Source of the DNA: Flavihumibacter stibioxidans
GTDB lineage: Bacteria > Bacteroidota > Bacteroidia > Chitinophagales > Chitinophagaceae
Direction: 5' to 3'
Assembly (NCBI RefSeq): GCF_014332695.1
Contig: NZ_MBUA01000001.1
Location: forward strand, 930,001 to 994,000
Length of the DNA stretch: 64,000 nt
Shown: positions 9,643 to 19,929 of the stretch, piece by piece
Position numbering within the stretch: the first letter of the stretch is position 1
Layout: every line of letters begins with the position of its first letter
Notes under the pieces: generated by a model
The model's input: the letters and a program-made list of their open reading frames with translations, nothing else
Told to the model about the DNA's origin: nothing
Database searches by the model: none
Made by a program: the position numbers and the translations under genes

Positions 9643-10973
9643 CAGGGTGCAGTAGCCGTTGTTTTGTTAATTACCAGATTGCCGACCAAAACACCCTGCC
9701 GGGCCCCGGCATCAACCCCTGAGCGATAGTGAATGCCACCATATACACGACTGATGGATGCTTCATTTGCCGCTTCCATAAACGAATTAAAATCCTTTTC
9801 CATACCAATGTATTCTTTATCGCTGTCATCATGAAAGGAGAAATTTTCACCGATCAGTTTTGTTAAAATTGTTGCTGCAGATGCAGAAATTACACTGTGA
9901 CCACTGGGGTATTCAGGAAAAGGCGGAGTCTGTAAAAAGGGAGACCAGCTTTCATCAATAAACTCATTGATAACGGTAACCGGCCTTATCACCTGGCTGG
10001 CATATTTTTCTTCCCAGCAGGAAACAAAACCATCCATTAGCCCCACCGCTGTTAAAGCAAGTACCCGGGCAGTTTTCTCCGCGTCGGCCTTGTCTTTTTT
10101 ACAGGCAATGGAGGCGATTCCCATCCAATGTCCTCCAGGTGTTATTTTTTTATTTGCGAACATCATATGCCCGGCATGCTCCACCACAAATGGATTATCG
10201 TCCCAATAGGTAGCAATGTCTTTTTGTTCTTTTGTAAGGTTTTTACCAATAGAGTAAACTTCATAGGCGAATTTGAAGAAGGCACTGGAACTGTCCATAC
10301 TGTAAACCGGAGGGGGCGGCAATTTGAACTGAGAGCCTGAATCGAGGACGAAACCTTTCATATCACCCCAGCAGGGTTCTACTGCATCGCTGTAATCCGG
10401 TGGTGTAGGGCGCCATTTACCGGGCTCCTTGCTTCCAATAAACCGGGGCTTTCCTCTTGTTTGGGGATAGTTATCCACTGCCGCCCTGGCAAGTACCTGT
10501 CTGCCCACGGATTCACCATATGCGATTGATCTGTCAAATGTTTCAGCATCCAGTTCATTTCGGAAATTCTGGAGCAGTTCCTTCTCATAAACTTTCAGGG
10601 TGTCAATAGAAAAAGTAACCTTGTATGCAACCGTGAAAAATGCCTTGGATGCTGCTAACAGAAAATTATAAGATTTACCTTTTTCTGGTTCCGGCATCGG
10701 TGCAAAGCCATTCAGTTTTGCTGTAAGGGATGGCGCTCCCGGTTTTGAATGCCGCACTGCCTCATAGGATGCAAGAGAAGTATAACTGTAGATCCTGGCA
10801 GCAACCGGTGGGGTGAATACATCATAAATGATGAGGTCTGTTAATACTTTCTGGTTGTTGTGCAATACTGTCGGATTATTCACATCAAATGAACCCTTAC
10901 TGCCTGGTTGTTTGCATGAAAGCTGCAGTAAACATAGGATTACCAAAACACTTACAATTTTTACCTGTTTCAT
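9642..10973 (-). CDS. Vanadium-dependent haloperoxidase-type protein (PAP2 superfamily)
   Basis: 443 residues from the ATG at 10973 (MKQVKIVSVLVILCLLQLSC); a GTG two codons upstream is less likely. It has a lipoprotein-like signal ending in LSC. The phosphate/vanadate-binding motifs of the superfamily are visible near the C-terminus: PEYPSGHSVISASAA, with the acid-base histidine about residue 359, and GGIHYRSGVDAG, with the metal-coordinating histidine about residue 415. Members oxidise halides with peroxide or act as phosphatases, and the two cannot be separated by sequence reading. It lies between the CRTAC1-like gene (12-base gap) and the heme-motif FG-GAP gene (1-base overlap), so it is part of the same operon. 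Confidence 0.85.
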   Translation of the reverse strand: MKQVKIVSVLVILCLLQLSCKQPGSKGSFDVNNPTVLHNNQKVLTDLIIYDVFTPPVAARIYSYTSLASYEAVRHSKPGAPSLTAKLNGFAPMPEPEKGKSYNFLLAASKAFFTVAYKVTFSIDTLKVYEKELLQNFRNELDAETFDRSIAYGESVGRQVLARAAVDNYPQTRGKPRFIGSKEPGKWRPTPPDYSDAVEPCWGDMKGFVLDSGSQFKLPPPPVYSMDSSSAFFKFAYEVYSIGKNLTKEQKDIATYWDDNPFVVEHAGHMMFANKKITPGGHWMGIASIACKKDKADAEKTARVLALTAVGLMDGFVSCWEEKYASQVIRPVTVINEFIDESWSPFLQTPPFPEYPSGHSVISASAATILTKLIGENFSFHDDSDKEYIGMEKDFNSFMEAANEASISRVYGGIHYRSGVDAGARQGVLVGNLVINKTTATAP

Positions 10974-10984
10974 AGCCACGAAAA

Positions 10985-13900
10985 TTAGAATGTTATTTTC
11001 CTTGCAGTACCCTGGTTATTGGTGATCAGTACTTCACTAACCTGATCATCAACCTGGAGATATCTTCCGGATTGTGATAAAAAGGATGACCCATAAAAAG
11101 CCTCCTGTTTTCTTATTTTCCCGTTCCTGAGTTTCATAGTTGCGAAGGCATCTGTAGCCAGGAAGGGAATCTGCCGGGACTGCTTTTGCCATTTAAATGT
11201 TTTCAAAGGTCCGCGGTTCTGTCCGGCTATAATCAAAGTATTACCATTTGCTGAATTTAACTTCACCAATGATTTTCCGTTACCCGGAATATAAATACCG
11301 CTTTCCGAAATGGGTTTGGGAATAAATCCGCCATTGGCATCTCCCTGCAGGAACAAACCATTCAACGCATCGTAACGGCCAACGGATACTTCGGTTCCGA
11401 AATCATTGCCATTCATTAACAGGTCAAGCCAGCCGTCGCCATTAAAATCTTCGGCAACCATTCCGTTAATCTGTGAAATCTGGGCCTGCATGGGAAGGGC
11501 TGTCATGGTGAAGACGCCTTTCCCGTCGTTTCTCAGCAAACTGCTCTTCATGTTATTTGCCTCCACAACGAGCATATCTTTTCTCCATTCCTCTGTAATC
11601 AACTGATCCATGGTTGAATTGGCAAATAGATTGTAATTCTGGAACCGGGTTCTCAGACTGATGATCTGCTTGATCAGGTCGTCCCTGGTCTGGGCGGGAA
11701 ATTCCTTTTTATTTCCTTCCTTGTCAGGCAGGTACATAGAGGGGATGGCATCAAAAGAATTATTGTTGTCAAAATCTTTTGCGTAGATCCTGACCGGGTA
11801 AAGATTAGTGGCGCGATAAAAGGAATTTTCTCCCATGTTTCCAACCACATAATCCATATCCCCATCTGAATCATAATCACCCGGCGCGATACTGTTCCAG
11901 AATCCCAGTTCATTATTAATTCCGGAAAGTTTTGACACATCAGTGAATACTCCTTTTTCATTCTTCAAAAATCTTAACGGCATCCATTCGCCCGCCAGCA
12001 TAAGGTCGGTCCAGCCGTCGTTATCAAAATCTGTCCATACCGCATCACACACCAAACCGATATTGGACAATCCGGCCGCGATTGAACTGGTTACATCCGT
12101 GAATTTTGCCTGACCGTTTTTTGAATCATTGCGGTAGATAAAACTTGAAACAGGTTTAGGATAATTCCATGGTTCTACCCTTCCGGCAAGGAATAGATCA
12201 AGATCGCCATCCTTGTCAAAGTCTGCCGCGCGAACGCATGATTTGCTGACATAGTTTTTCGGAATTGCCATAGTATCCATTGAGAAATTTCCCTTTCCGT
12301 CATTGGTATAAAACTTATCCTGGTAATGAACCGAATTCGGGTCTGTTTCATAGCTTCCGCTGGCGGTATAAAGATCCAGGTCGCCATCTCCGTCAGCATC
12401 AAACAGCAATAAGCCCATATCTTCCCATTGTTTGGTAGCCGCACCTGCATTTTCCAATATGTTTTTTCTGACAAACATTCCATTGGATTGCTGCAGAAGC
12501 ATCACCGGGCTATAAGAATAGGAGCCGCCCATTACCAAATCATCCATACCATTGCCATCAATATCACCCACTGCCAGTCCTGGACCGTATTCGGACAGTT
12601 TATGCGGAAGTAATTTCTGAATATTAAAATCACTGAAATCGATTTCCTCCTGTTGTAAGGAAAGCCCCAGTGAATCGGTAATATCCCTGAATAAAGTATT
12701 AACTGCCAGTACTGCCGGGGTTTGCGCAGAAACAGGTTCCGCCTCACTGAATTTTACCTTGAGTAACTGGTCGGCCTTTACCCCTGTTAATTTTTGCCTT
12801 GCACCACCCGGCCATTTAATAATCAGTGAATCCAGTGACGCCAGTTTCCCCAATCCAAAATGACCGATGTCCTGGATGGATGATAAATAGCCCCTGTAAG
12901 GCGTATGGTCGTACACCTGTTTTTTGCCCTTGTCATAATATAATTCTGCAACAGCACCCAGGCCATTCCTGTTCTGTGGGCCGCCTTCAAATTTAATCTG
13001 CAGGAAATGATTGCCTTTTTTTCCTGGTTTTACTGACCTGTTTTCATAGATCATGGCTTCCTGGTTCGTATTGTTTATAACCAGTTCAAGGTCTCCGTCA
13101 TTATCGAGGTCTCCATAGGCAGCGCCGCTGGAAAATGTTGGATCCGTCAGTCCCCATTTCAATGAGACATCGGTAAAGCGGCAATCACCATTATTCCGGA
13201 AAGCATAGTTGGTCAATTTGACTTCCGGAATCTGTTCCAGTAAAATATCCTTGGAAGCAATTTTATTGGCTTCAGCCCTGTAAGTCATAAAATCACGGTC
13301 GGTGATATCCTTTGGATAACCGTTGGTAATGATCATATCCCGCCAACCGTCATTATCAAAATCGGTTACCATTGGGGTCCAGCTCCAGTCTGTTTCAGCT
13401 ATGCCGGCATAAAAAGCAATATCGCTGAAAACAGGATGGGAAATAGAGTCCTTCCCTGTAATCGTATTACCCTGGTTCAACTGCAGTGTATTTCTTACGT
13501 ATTGATACTGGTAACCAAATTCTTCATTGTTAAGGTAATTCTGGTAGCTGTTGGCGGACATCATCATTTTTTTCCGGTGATTGGATGCCGGCAGCATATC
13601 AACTGCGATAATATCCATTAAACCGTCATTGTTGATGTCGGCAACATCATTCCCCATTGCGGAGTAGGAACTATGTTTCAGGTAAACGTCTGCCATATTG
13701 GTGAATGTGCCGTTGCGGTTATTGATATAGACCAGGTCATTGGACAGGAAATCATTGGTCACGTAAATATCTTTCCAGCCATCCTGGTTAATGTCGGATA
13801 TATTGAGTCCTAGTCCATACCCTTCAATCAGGATGCCGGCTTCTTTGGAAACATTTGTAAACACAGGATGTCCCTTGGCTGTATCCCAGTCATTTCGGTA

Positions 13901-14557
13901 CAACCTGTCAGTATTTTCAGCCGATCCATCAGTTACTTTTTTCCTGTACTGATTTGGATAGCGAACATCATCCATTTTATTAGTCAGAACATACAGGTCG
14001 AGGTCTCCGTCATTATCATAATCAAAAAATGCGGCGTTGGTGGTATGTCCGGTATCTGCTACATTATAAGCCAGGGCTTCATCGACAAATACAGGCACTC
14101 CGTTTGCGTCGGGACCTTTATTGATATAGAGTGTATTGGCTCGCTGCTTAGGATCGTTTTTAATGGAAGCCCCTACATAGAGATCCATCAGGCCATCATT
14201 ATTAATGTCCACTGCAGCCACGCCTGTAGACCATTTGCCGGCGCCATCAGTCTTCGAAAGATCAGTCACATCACGAAACTTAAGGCCGCCTTCGTTCAGG
14301 TAAAGTTTATTGGGAACCCGGTTGCCGGTAAAATAAATATCCTGCAGGCTGTCATTGTTAAAATCAGCAATAGCCACTCCACCGCCATTGTACACGTATT
14401 CAAGGTCCAGGATATTAATGGAATCATTTTCCATTATGTTATTAATAAACCTGACACCTGATTCGGAGGAATCCAGTTTCTGAAATATCTGATCAGTATG
14501 GGTAGAACAACCTATAATCAAAACTACCAGGAGCAACAGTGGAAAAGGAAATTTCAT
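10985..14557 (-). CDS. Giant CRTAC1-family lipoprotein with FG-GAP repeats and an ASPIC/UnbV domain
   Basis: 1190 residues. The lipoprotein signal is canonical, LVVLIIGC with Cys17 as the lipidated residue. Two long blocks of FG-GAP/VCBS repeats (for example DFNNDSLQDIYF, DINNDGLMDLYV, DYDNDGDLDLYV, DADGDGDLDLYT, DFDKDGDLDLFL, DYDSDGDMDYVV) flank an ASPIC/UnbV-like module at about residues 530-600 (RNGLGAVAELYYD...IKWPGGARQKLTGV). Such proteins are common next to SusC/SusD in Bacteroidota and are thought to bind substrates at the cell surface. The repeats suggest two calcium-binding propellers. It follows the terminator-like hairpin after susD, so it may be expressed at a lower level than susCD. 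Confidence 0.85.
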   Translation of the reverse strand: MKFPFPLLLLVVLIIGCSTHTDQIFQKLDSSESGVRFINNIMENDSINILDLEYVYNGGGVAIADFNNDSLQDIYFTGNRVPNKLYLNEGGLKFRDVTDLSKTDGAGKWSTGVAAVDINNDGLMDLYVGASIKNDPKQRANTLYINKGPDANGVPVFVDEALAYNVADTGHTTNAAFFDYDNDGDLDLYVLTNKMDDVRYPNQYRKKVTDGSAENTDRLYRNDWDTAKGHPVFTNVSKEAGILIEGYGLGLNISDINQDGWKDIYVTNDFLSNDLVYINNRNGTFTNMADVYLKHSSYSAMGNDVADINNDGLMDIIAVDMLPASNHRKKMMMSANSYQNYLNNEEFGYQYQYVRNTLQLNQGNTITGKDSISHPVFSDIAFYAGIAETDWSWTPMVTDFDNDGWRDMIITNGYPKDITDRDFMTYRAEANKIASKDILLEQIPEVKLTNYAFRNNGDCRFTDVSLKWGLTDPTFSSGAAYGDLDNDGDLELVINNTNQEAMIYENRSVKPGKKGNHFLQIKFEGGPQNRNGLGAVAELYYDKGKKQVYDHTPYRGYLSSIQDIGHFGLGKLASLDSLIIKWPGGARQKLTGVKADQLLKVKFSEAEPVSAQTPAVLAVNTLFRDITDSLGLSLQQEEIDFSDFNIQKLLPHKLSEYGPGLAVGDIDGNGMDDLVMGGSYSYSPVMLLQQSNGMFVRKNILENAGAATKQWEDMGLLLFDADGDGDLDLYTASGSYETDPNSVHYQDKFYTNDGKGNFSMDTMAIPKNYVSKSCVRAADFDKDGDLDLFLAGRVEPWNYPKPVSSFIYRNDSKNGQAKFTDVTSSIAAGLSNIGLVCDAVWTDFDNDGWTDLMLAGEWMPLRFLKNEKGVFTDVSKLSGINNELGFWNSIAPGDYDSDGDMDYVVGNMGENSFYRATNLYPVRIYAKDFDNNNSFDAIPSMYLPDKEGNKKEFPAQTRDDLIKQIISLRTRFQNYNLFANSTMDQLITEEWRKDMLVVEANNMKSSLLRNDGKGVFTMTALPMQAQISQINGMVAEDFNGDGWLDLLMNGNDFGTEVSVGRYDALNGLFLQGDANGGFIPKPISESGIYIPGNGKSLVKLNSANGNTLIIAGQNRGPLKTFKWQKQSRQIPFLATDAFATMKLRNGKIRKQEAFYGSSFLSQSGRYLQVDDQVSEVLITNNQGTARKITF

Positions 14558-14607
14558 TTATCACAGGAATTTAAAACCCAATTTAGCCAATTATAAGACT
14601 ATTGTAT

Positions 14608-14644
14608 AAAAGAAAAGGGTAGATAATATCTACCCTTTTCTTTT
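14608..14644 (-). terminator. Hairpin between susD and the CRTAC1 gene
   Basis: An 18-bp perfect stem (14608-14625 with 14627-14644) around a single central A. On the minus strand it reads as an A-rich/T-rich hairpin ending in a run of T. It lies 35 bases after the susD stop and 51 bases before the next start. It could terminate or reduce transcription from susCD into the downstream genes, since all genes here point the same way. Confidence 0.7.
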
Positions 14645-14678
14645 GAAATATCTATGATCTACATCAGTTAATCATGAA

Positions 14679-16421
14679 TTAATAACCGGGGTTCTGTTCA
14701 AGTGTGGAAGCTCCGCCACTTGAATGCAGGTCAATCTGGGTTTGAGGAATGGGGAAATATTCATTTTTACCCTTTACAAAAGTTGCGCTACCATAACCGG
14801 CGCTCAACTTAGGCTTCTCATAATTCAGGAAGGCATTCAGTGCTACATCAGCAATACCCCAGCGTACGAGGTCGAAAAAGCGATGTCCTTCCATACCCAG
14901 TTCAAGCTTGCGCTCAAATCGTACTGCTGCTTTTGCTGTAGCCGCATCAACCCATGGGGTGTTGTAAAGGCCAATCACATAGTTGGCGTCAGCATCCGGC
15001 ACTTCAGTTCCAGGCTTGGCAGCTCTTGCACGAACCAGGTTCACATATTCGCGAGCTTTTTCAAGGGAACCGCCACCATCGATTTCTGCTTCAGCAGCCA
15101 TTAACAATACGTCTGCAAAACGCAGAATTTTGTAGTTGGTTGAAGTCAGGCCGCTGGTCCAGTTGGTAACATCTGTTTGTTTACGTTCCTGGGCTTTGTA
15201 ATAGGCCATTTTCTTGGGTGCGTAAGGACCACCGTTACCCTGGTCACGGATCCATGACTTACCAGGATGGGGACCCCAGTCCAGGTAAGGGATACCCCTT
15301 CTTCCAACAGTCCAGTCGAGACGCGGATCCAGGTTACCCTGATCAGTTGTAAACGGATCAGTCGCTTCAAGGCCCATGTCATTCTTAACCTGATTGGTGC
15401 CTACATTGTAGGATCCATCCAGTAAAGGCAAACCGAGGGCATTAGTCCTGAAAGAGTTTACAAATTCAAAAGATGGCTGGAAAAATCCGCAACAACCACC
15501 AGGACCACCATTGTAAGGGAAGTTCAGGATATGGTCATAGTTGGCATTTGCTCCACCGGAACCATCGTTGATGGAAGCCTCAAAAGCGAACACTGTTTCT
15601 GCGCGGACAGCCGGGTCGGTTTCGCGGTCTGCGTTGAACAGGTCATGAAAAGCAGGCGCAAGGGCATACTTCAGATTTCCTGAAGTCCGTCCGTTTTGAA
15701 TGATATCAGTAAAGATGGGTCTGGCTTCTGTATATTTTCCCTGGAATAACAAGGCTTTTGCATACATGGCATCAGCACCCCATTTGTTGATACGACCAAC
15801 TGCACCCGGATCTACCAGCAGGTTTTTCCTGGCGAAATCCAGGTCTTCCATAATTAGCGGCCATGCATCAGTAGTATTGGGAACTTTCAGGTTGCTGATA
15901 TTGATGGTCTCGTCCACATAAGGAATCTTATTCCACATTTTTTTAGCCTCAAAATGGTAGTACCCACGAAGGAACCTTGCTTCAGCGATCATCTGGGTTT
16001 TATCCGCATCTGTAATGTCATTGGTAGTCAGGTTATTCAGAATCCTGATGGTACTATTGGTGCGGGCAATACCTTCATATAAAGCCTGCCACTTAATATT
16101 AAAGTAGTTATTGGTAGGCAATGGAACGTATTGCTGGATAGGCACGATATTGGCCTGGTCACCGGCATCAGAACCCTTGTTGGCTTCACCGCCAACAATG
16201 CTTCCGTAAACCCAGTTGGAGCCACCGCCCTCCCAGCCGCTGCCTTTCAGCGCGGCATAGGAACCAATCAGGAATTGCTGGGCACCTTTTTTACTTTGTG
16301 CCTGCTCTTCGGTTAACAATCCGGTTGTGCTCTGGTCAAGGAAGTCTTTGTTACAAGCCACCATCAGGGAAATGGATGACAGCGAGAACAGTGAAATAAA
16401 TATTAGTTTCTTATTAATCAT
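14679..16421 (-). CDS. SusD/RagB-family nutrient-binding outer membrane lipoprotein
   Basis: 580 residues, with a lipoprotein signal ending LMVAC (Cys23). The N-terminal region NKDFLDQSTTG is typical of SusD proteins, as are the TPR-like helical segments (MIAEARFLRGYYHFEAKKMW, DAMYAKALLFQGKYTEARP). The C-terminal RagB domain ends with KLELGMEGHRFFDLVRWG and FPIPQTQIDLHS. It binds a ligand at the cell surface and forms a lid over the SusC transporter. It lies 37 bases downstream of susC. No glycoside hydrolase or peptidase follows, so the substrate class is open. Confidence 0.95.
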   Translation of the reverse strand: MINKKLIFISLFSLSSISLMVACNKDFLDQSTTGLLTEEQAQSKKGAQQFLIGSYAALKGSGWEGGGSNWVYGSIVGGEANKGSDAGDQANIVPIQQYVPLPTNNYFNIKWQALYEGIARTNSTIRILNNLTTNDITDADKTQMIAEARFLRGYYHFEAKKMWNKIPYVDETINISNLKVPNTTDAWPLIMEDLDFARKNLLVDPGAVGRINKWGADAMYAKALLFQGKYTEARPIFTDIIQNGRTSGNLKYALAPAFHDLFNADRETDPAVRAETVFAFEASINDGSGGANANYDHILNFPYNGGPGGCCGFFQPSFEFVNSFRTNALGLPLLDGSYNVGTNQVKNDMGLEATDPFTTDQGNLDPRLDWTVGRRGIPYLDWGPHPGKSWIRDQGNGGPYAPKKMAYYKAQERKQTDVTNWTSGLTSTNYKILRFADVLLMAAEAEIDGGGSLEKAREYVNLVRARAAKPGTEVPDADANYVIGLYNTPWVDAATAKAAVRFERKLELGMEGHRFFDLVRWGIADVALNAFLNYEKPKLSAGYGSATFVKGKNEYFPIPQTQIDLHSSGGASTLEQNPGY

Positions 16422-16458
16422 TGTAATAATATTTTATAGTGTTAACCCTTTGCCTGAA

Positions 16459-19400
16459 TTATAATCCAACACTCAGTCCAAATACAATCTGCTTGTTAAC
16501 CGGGTAGTTGCCGATATCAACACCGAAGTTGGTATCTACACCGCTAACCGCAGGATCTGTTCCGGTATAATTGGAAATGGTAAACAGGTTAGTACCCTGA
16601 AGGAAGAAACGCAATCTGTCCAGCCTTGCTTTTTTCAGTAATGCAGCAGGTACGGTATAACCGATCTTCAAACTTCTCATCCTGAAATAGCTTCCGTCTT
16701 CAACATAATAGGAGTTTAACACACCATTGGTGCTGAAGTTAGAAATATTCTCAATCCGGGGCAGAGACGCACCCGTATTATCTGGAGTCCAGGCACCCAG
16801 TGTTCTGGTTGATTTACCGATACCGGCAAAAGAAGGATAGAAGTCAGTGAACCAGCGGGTGAAGTTTAACACTTCACCACCAGCAACACCATAGAACAAT
16901 GCTTCCAGGTCAAAATTTCCAAACATCAGGCGGGCATTGAATCCGTAGGTGAAATCAGGGTTGGGGTTCCCGATATAAGCCCTGTCCTGGTCATTAATGG
17001 CACCATCCTTATTAATATCAGCATATTTGAAACGGCCCGGACCAGCACCGCTCTGCGTAGGTGATTTGGATACATCTGCATCATCAGCGAACAGCCCAAT
17101 TACCTGGTAGCCATAGAATGAAGACACAGAATGACCTTTGGCATTGCGTACAACGCCACCACCGATCCTGTTAGTAAAGGTTACGTCAAAGAAATCTGTA
17201 CCATCAGAGACTTTAGTGATTTCATTCTTGTACTTGGTGAAAATTCCATCCATTTCATAACGGAATTTTCCAGCTTTACCCTTGTAGGTAATCATCAGGT
17301 CTATACCACTGTTTTTCATGGAACCGATGTTCACGAATGGACGGGTTGCCTGTCCGACAGTAGCAGCCAGGTTATCACGGAACAACAGGTCGGTTGTTTT
17401 ACGGGTATACCAGTCAAAAATGATATCGAGTTTGTTCTTGATCAGTGTTCCGTCAAAACCGATGTTAATGGTGGTGTTCTCCTCCCATTTTGCTTTCGGG
17501 TTACCGATACCGGTGAGAGCAAGGCCTGAGAATGTGCTGGTGTTGGCTCCTGTGATATCATAACCGAATTGTGCACCTGATCCTGCTGAGTTGGTCAGGT
17601 TGTTAGGGCTGATACGGGAGTTACCCATTTTACCCCAGCCACCCCTGATCTTCAGTTCATTCAGCCAGGTGATATTTTTCATGAACGCTTCTTCTGTAAT
17701 GCGCCAGCCTGCAGATACCGCGGGGAATACACCATAACGGTTGTCCTGACTGAATACGGAAGCACCATCACGCCTTAAAGTGGCACTTAACAAATACCTG
17801 TCATCATAACCATAATCAACTTTACCAAACTGTGAGAACAACTTGGTAAGCGGAGAACCACCACTGTTAACAACGCGACCACTGGCGTCTGTATTGGTAA
17901 TGGTTACATAGTTAGGATTAATGGTGAAAGGATTCAAACCACTACCACTCAGGTTCCTTGAATAACCGTCAGCAATAGCTTCGATACCACCAATAAAGTT
18001 CACATTATGGTCTCCAAACTCCTGGGAATAACGAACGGTATTCGTCCAGGTCCAGCCACCACCGCTTCCGGCACCTTCACCGAAAGTATAGTTACCTACG
18101 TTTTCAGAATTCTCATATGTCCTGTAATTCAGGAAACGGTTCTGGAAGAAATAGAATGCACCGCCAAAACTTGACCTGAAGGTGAAATGGTTAAGGAAGT
18201 CAACCTCACCATACAGGTTACCGAAAATTCCGGAGCTAAATCCTTTGTTGTCTTTTGACCGGATACGCCTGGCGATGGGATTGGTTGAGTTGTTGAAGCC
18301 TTTGGCCGTAGTACCGGCAAAACCACCACCCTCGTCATAAACGGGTAGTAATGGGTTGATGGTCAGGGCGAACATGATGTCATTTTCACCTGCAGGACCA
18401 CCGATATTGGGGTTTTCTCTATGGGTAAACTGGAAGTTTTCACCAAAGCGAATACCTTCTTTTACCTTAAACTCAGTGTTCAGGCGAAGGGAATACCTTT
18501 TAACATAAGTGTTGATAACAGTACCCTTTTCATCATAGTAACTGATACCTGCATAATATTTGGCGTTTTCATTTCCGCCACTGAAACCAAGGGTATGGTT
18601 CTGTAAAGGATTCGTTTCGGTAAGGGCGTCATACCAGTCGGTTCCGGCCTTATTGGCCTTGATCACCTGGTATATGGCTCCTTTATCAAAATTCACGTTG
18701 AATTTTGCCGGATCCAGACGAGGGTCATTGGCAGAAAGACCGGAAAGGCCGGACTCATCACCCACTTTCAGGTAATCCGGAATTACCGGTGTAGCACCTG
18801 AACCGTACTGGGGATGTGTAGTAGCCTGGCCAGCATTCTTTAGGGCAGTCCAGGTCAGGTCAGCCTGTTGCTGCGGATTGAGCAGGTCGATTCCTTTTCC
18901 AGGCATGGTAAATCCATAACTCATGTCATAGGTAACCTTCAGTCCCCTGGCAGTTTTTCCTTTTTTGGTGGTGATCAGAACTACCCCTGCAGAGGCACGA
19001 GCACCATAGATGGATGCAGAGGCAGCATCTTTGAGCACAGTAGTTGACTCAATATCATTACCGTTCAGGAAATCAATGTTGGTTGTCGGAACTCCGTCTA
19101 CCACAAACAGCGGGTCGTTTCCGGAGAAAGAACCAAAACCACGGATCCTCACCTGGCTTACAGTTCCTGGCTGGCCTGAGGTGATTACGGTCATACCCGG
19201 CACCCTTCCCTGGAATTGTTGTTCTACGTTACCGGTCTGTACCGCGGCCAGTTGTTCACCTTTTACAGTGGACACAGCCCCTACGATGTTTTTTCTTTGC
19301 TGTGAAGAGTAACCGGTTACTACGACTTCACTTAAACCGGAAATATCCTCTTCCAGGGTAATACCCAGGGAGGTTTGATTTCCAACTTCTACTTCTTTTG

Positions 19401-19653
19401 AAAGGAACCCGATCGTACTGATTACCAGGGTATTTCTTCCCTGGGGCAGATTGATGGAGAAAGTCCCCTGATCCGTAGAGGCAGTGGCGATGGTTGTGCC
19501 TTTCACCAGCACGGTTGCCCCCTGAATGGGTTGACCGGCTTTGTTGATCAGTTTTCCCGTAATTGTTTTTTGAGCACTAGCTTCGAAGGCAAGCAAAGCT
19601 AATAGAAATGCAAGCAGTCTGCCCATCTTGGGCACAGCAATTTTCTTTGGCAT
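16459..19653 (-). CDS. SusC/RagA-family TonB-dependent outer membrane transporter
   Basis: 1064 residues from the ATG at 19653 (MPKKIAVPKMGRLLAF), which opens a signal peptide ending EASAQ. An upstream in-frame codon at 19716 lies almost on the predicted transcription start and adds an unlikely cysteine-rich stretch. Domains in order are a carboxypeptidase-regulatory-like domain (about 30-105), a TonB-box-like segment (SEVVVTGYSSQ), a plug with the SusC signature (LFVVDGVPTTNID, then DAASASIYGARASAGVVLIT), and a large beta-barrel to the C-terminus. It imports a ligand captured by SusD, driven by TonB. It is the first gene of the minus-strand operon. No sigma/anti-sigma pair or hybrid sensor lies beside it. 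Confidence 0.95.
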   Translation of the reverse strand: MPKKIAVPKMGRLLAFLLALLAFEASAQKTITGKLINKAGQPIQGATVLVKGTTIATASTDQGTFSINLPQGRNTLVISTIGFLSKEVEVGNQTSLGITLEEDISGLSEVVVTGYSSQQRKNIVGAVSTVKGEQLAAVQTGNVEQQFQGRVPGMTVITSGQPGTVSQVRIRGFGSFSGNDPLFVVDGVPTTNIDFLNGNDIESTTVLKDAASASIYGARASAGVVLITTKKGKTARGLKVTYDMSYGFTMPGKGIDLLNPQQQADLTWTALKNAGQATTHPQYGSGATPVIPDYLKVGDESGLSGLSANDPRLDPAKFNVNFDKGAIYQVIKANKAGTDWYDALTETNPLQNHTLGFSGGNENAKYYAGISYYDEKGTVINTYVKRYSLRLNTEFKVKEGIRFGENFQFTHRENPNIGGPAGENDIMFALTINPLLPVYDEGGGFAGTTAKGFNNSTNPIARRIRSKDNKGFSSGIFGNLYGEVDFLNHFTFRSSFGGAFYFFQNRFLNYRTYENSENVGNYTFGEGAGSGGGWTWTNTVRYSQEFGDHNVNFIGGIEAIADGYSRNLSGSGLNPFTINPNYVTITNTDASGRVVNSGGSPLTKLFSQFGKVDYGYDDRYLLSATLRRDGASVFSQDNRYGVFPAVSAGWRITEEAFMKNITWLNELKIRGGWGKMGNSRISPNNLTNSAGSGAQFGYDITGANTSTFSGLALTGIGNPKAKWEENTTINIGFDGTLIKNKLDIIFDWYTRKTTDLLFRDNLAATVGQATRPFVNIGSMKNSGIDLMITYKGKAGKFRYEMDGIFTKYKNEITKVSDGTDFFDVTFTNRIGGGVVRNAKGHSVSSFYGYQVIGLFADDADVSKSPTQSGAGPGRFKYADINKDGAINDQDRAYIGNPNPDFTYGFNARLMFGNFDLEALFYGVAGGEVLNFTRWFTDFYPSFAGIGKSTRTLGAWTPDNTGASLPRIENISNFSTNGVLNSYYVEDGSYFRMRSLKIGYTVPAALLKKARLDRLRFFLQGTNLFTISNYTGTDPAVSGVDTNFGVDIGNYPVNKQIVFGLSVGL

Positions 19654-19726
19654 TGGCAATCTTTTGTTTAGTTTGGTTATTAAGTTGCTTTGAAAGCAGC
19701 AAGGGCAATTTAACAAAAATTTTAAC

Positions 19727-19734
19727 CAAATTTA
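19727..19734 (-). promoter_or_regulatory. -7 promoter box for susC
   Basis: On the minus strand this reads TAAATTTG, a full match to the Bacteroidota -7 consensus TAnnTTTG. It predicts a transcript start near 19720 and a leader of about 66 bases before the ATG at 19653, which supports that start choice. I do not see a good -33 TTTG at the expected distance. Confidence 0.5.
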
Positions 19735-19904
19735 AATTCATGACAATTTAATATTGGTAAATGTTAAAAAATATATACTGATTTTGGAGATAATCACGGA
19801 AGACTTAAAAATATTTTATATATAATTCAGTTTTTCAGCACTTTTAATACATAATCATTGTCATTCCCGCCCAATATCAGCACTATACCTTGGCATCGCT
19901 TGAT

Positions 19905-19912
19905 TATCTTTG
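19905..19912 (+). promoter_or_regulatory. -7 promoter box for the oxidoreductase operon
   Basis: TATCTTTG matches TAnnTTTG exactly and lies 17 bases before the ATG at 19930. It would give a short leader of about 10 bases. No clear -33 TTTG is visible. Confidence 0.45.
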
Positions 19913-19929
19913 ATAAATAATCAATTAAT

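Noticed and set aside
19654-19716. Upstream start for susC
   Set aside because: The predicted transcript starts near 19720 and the added residues break the signal peptide.
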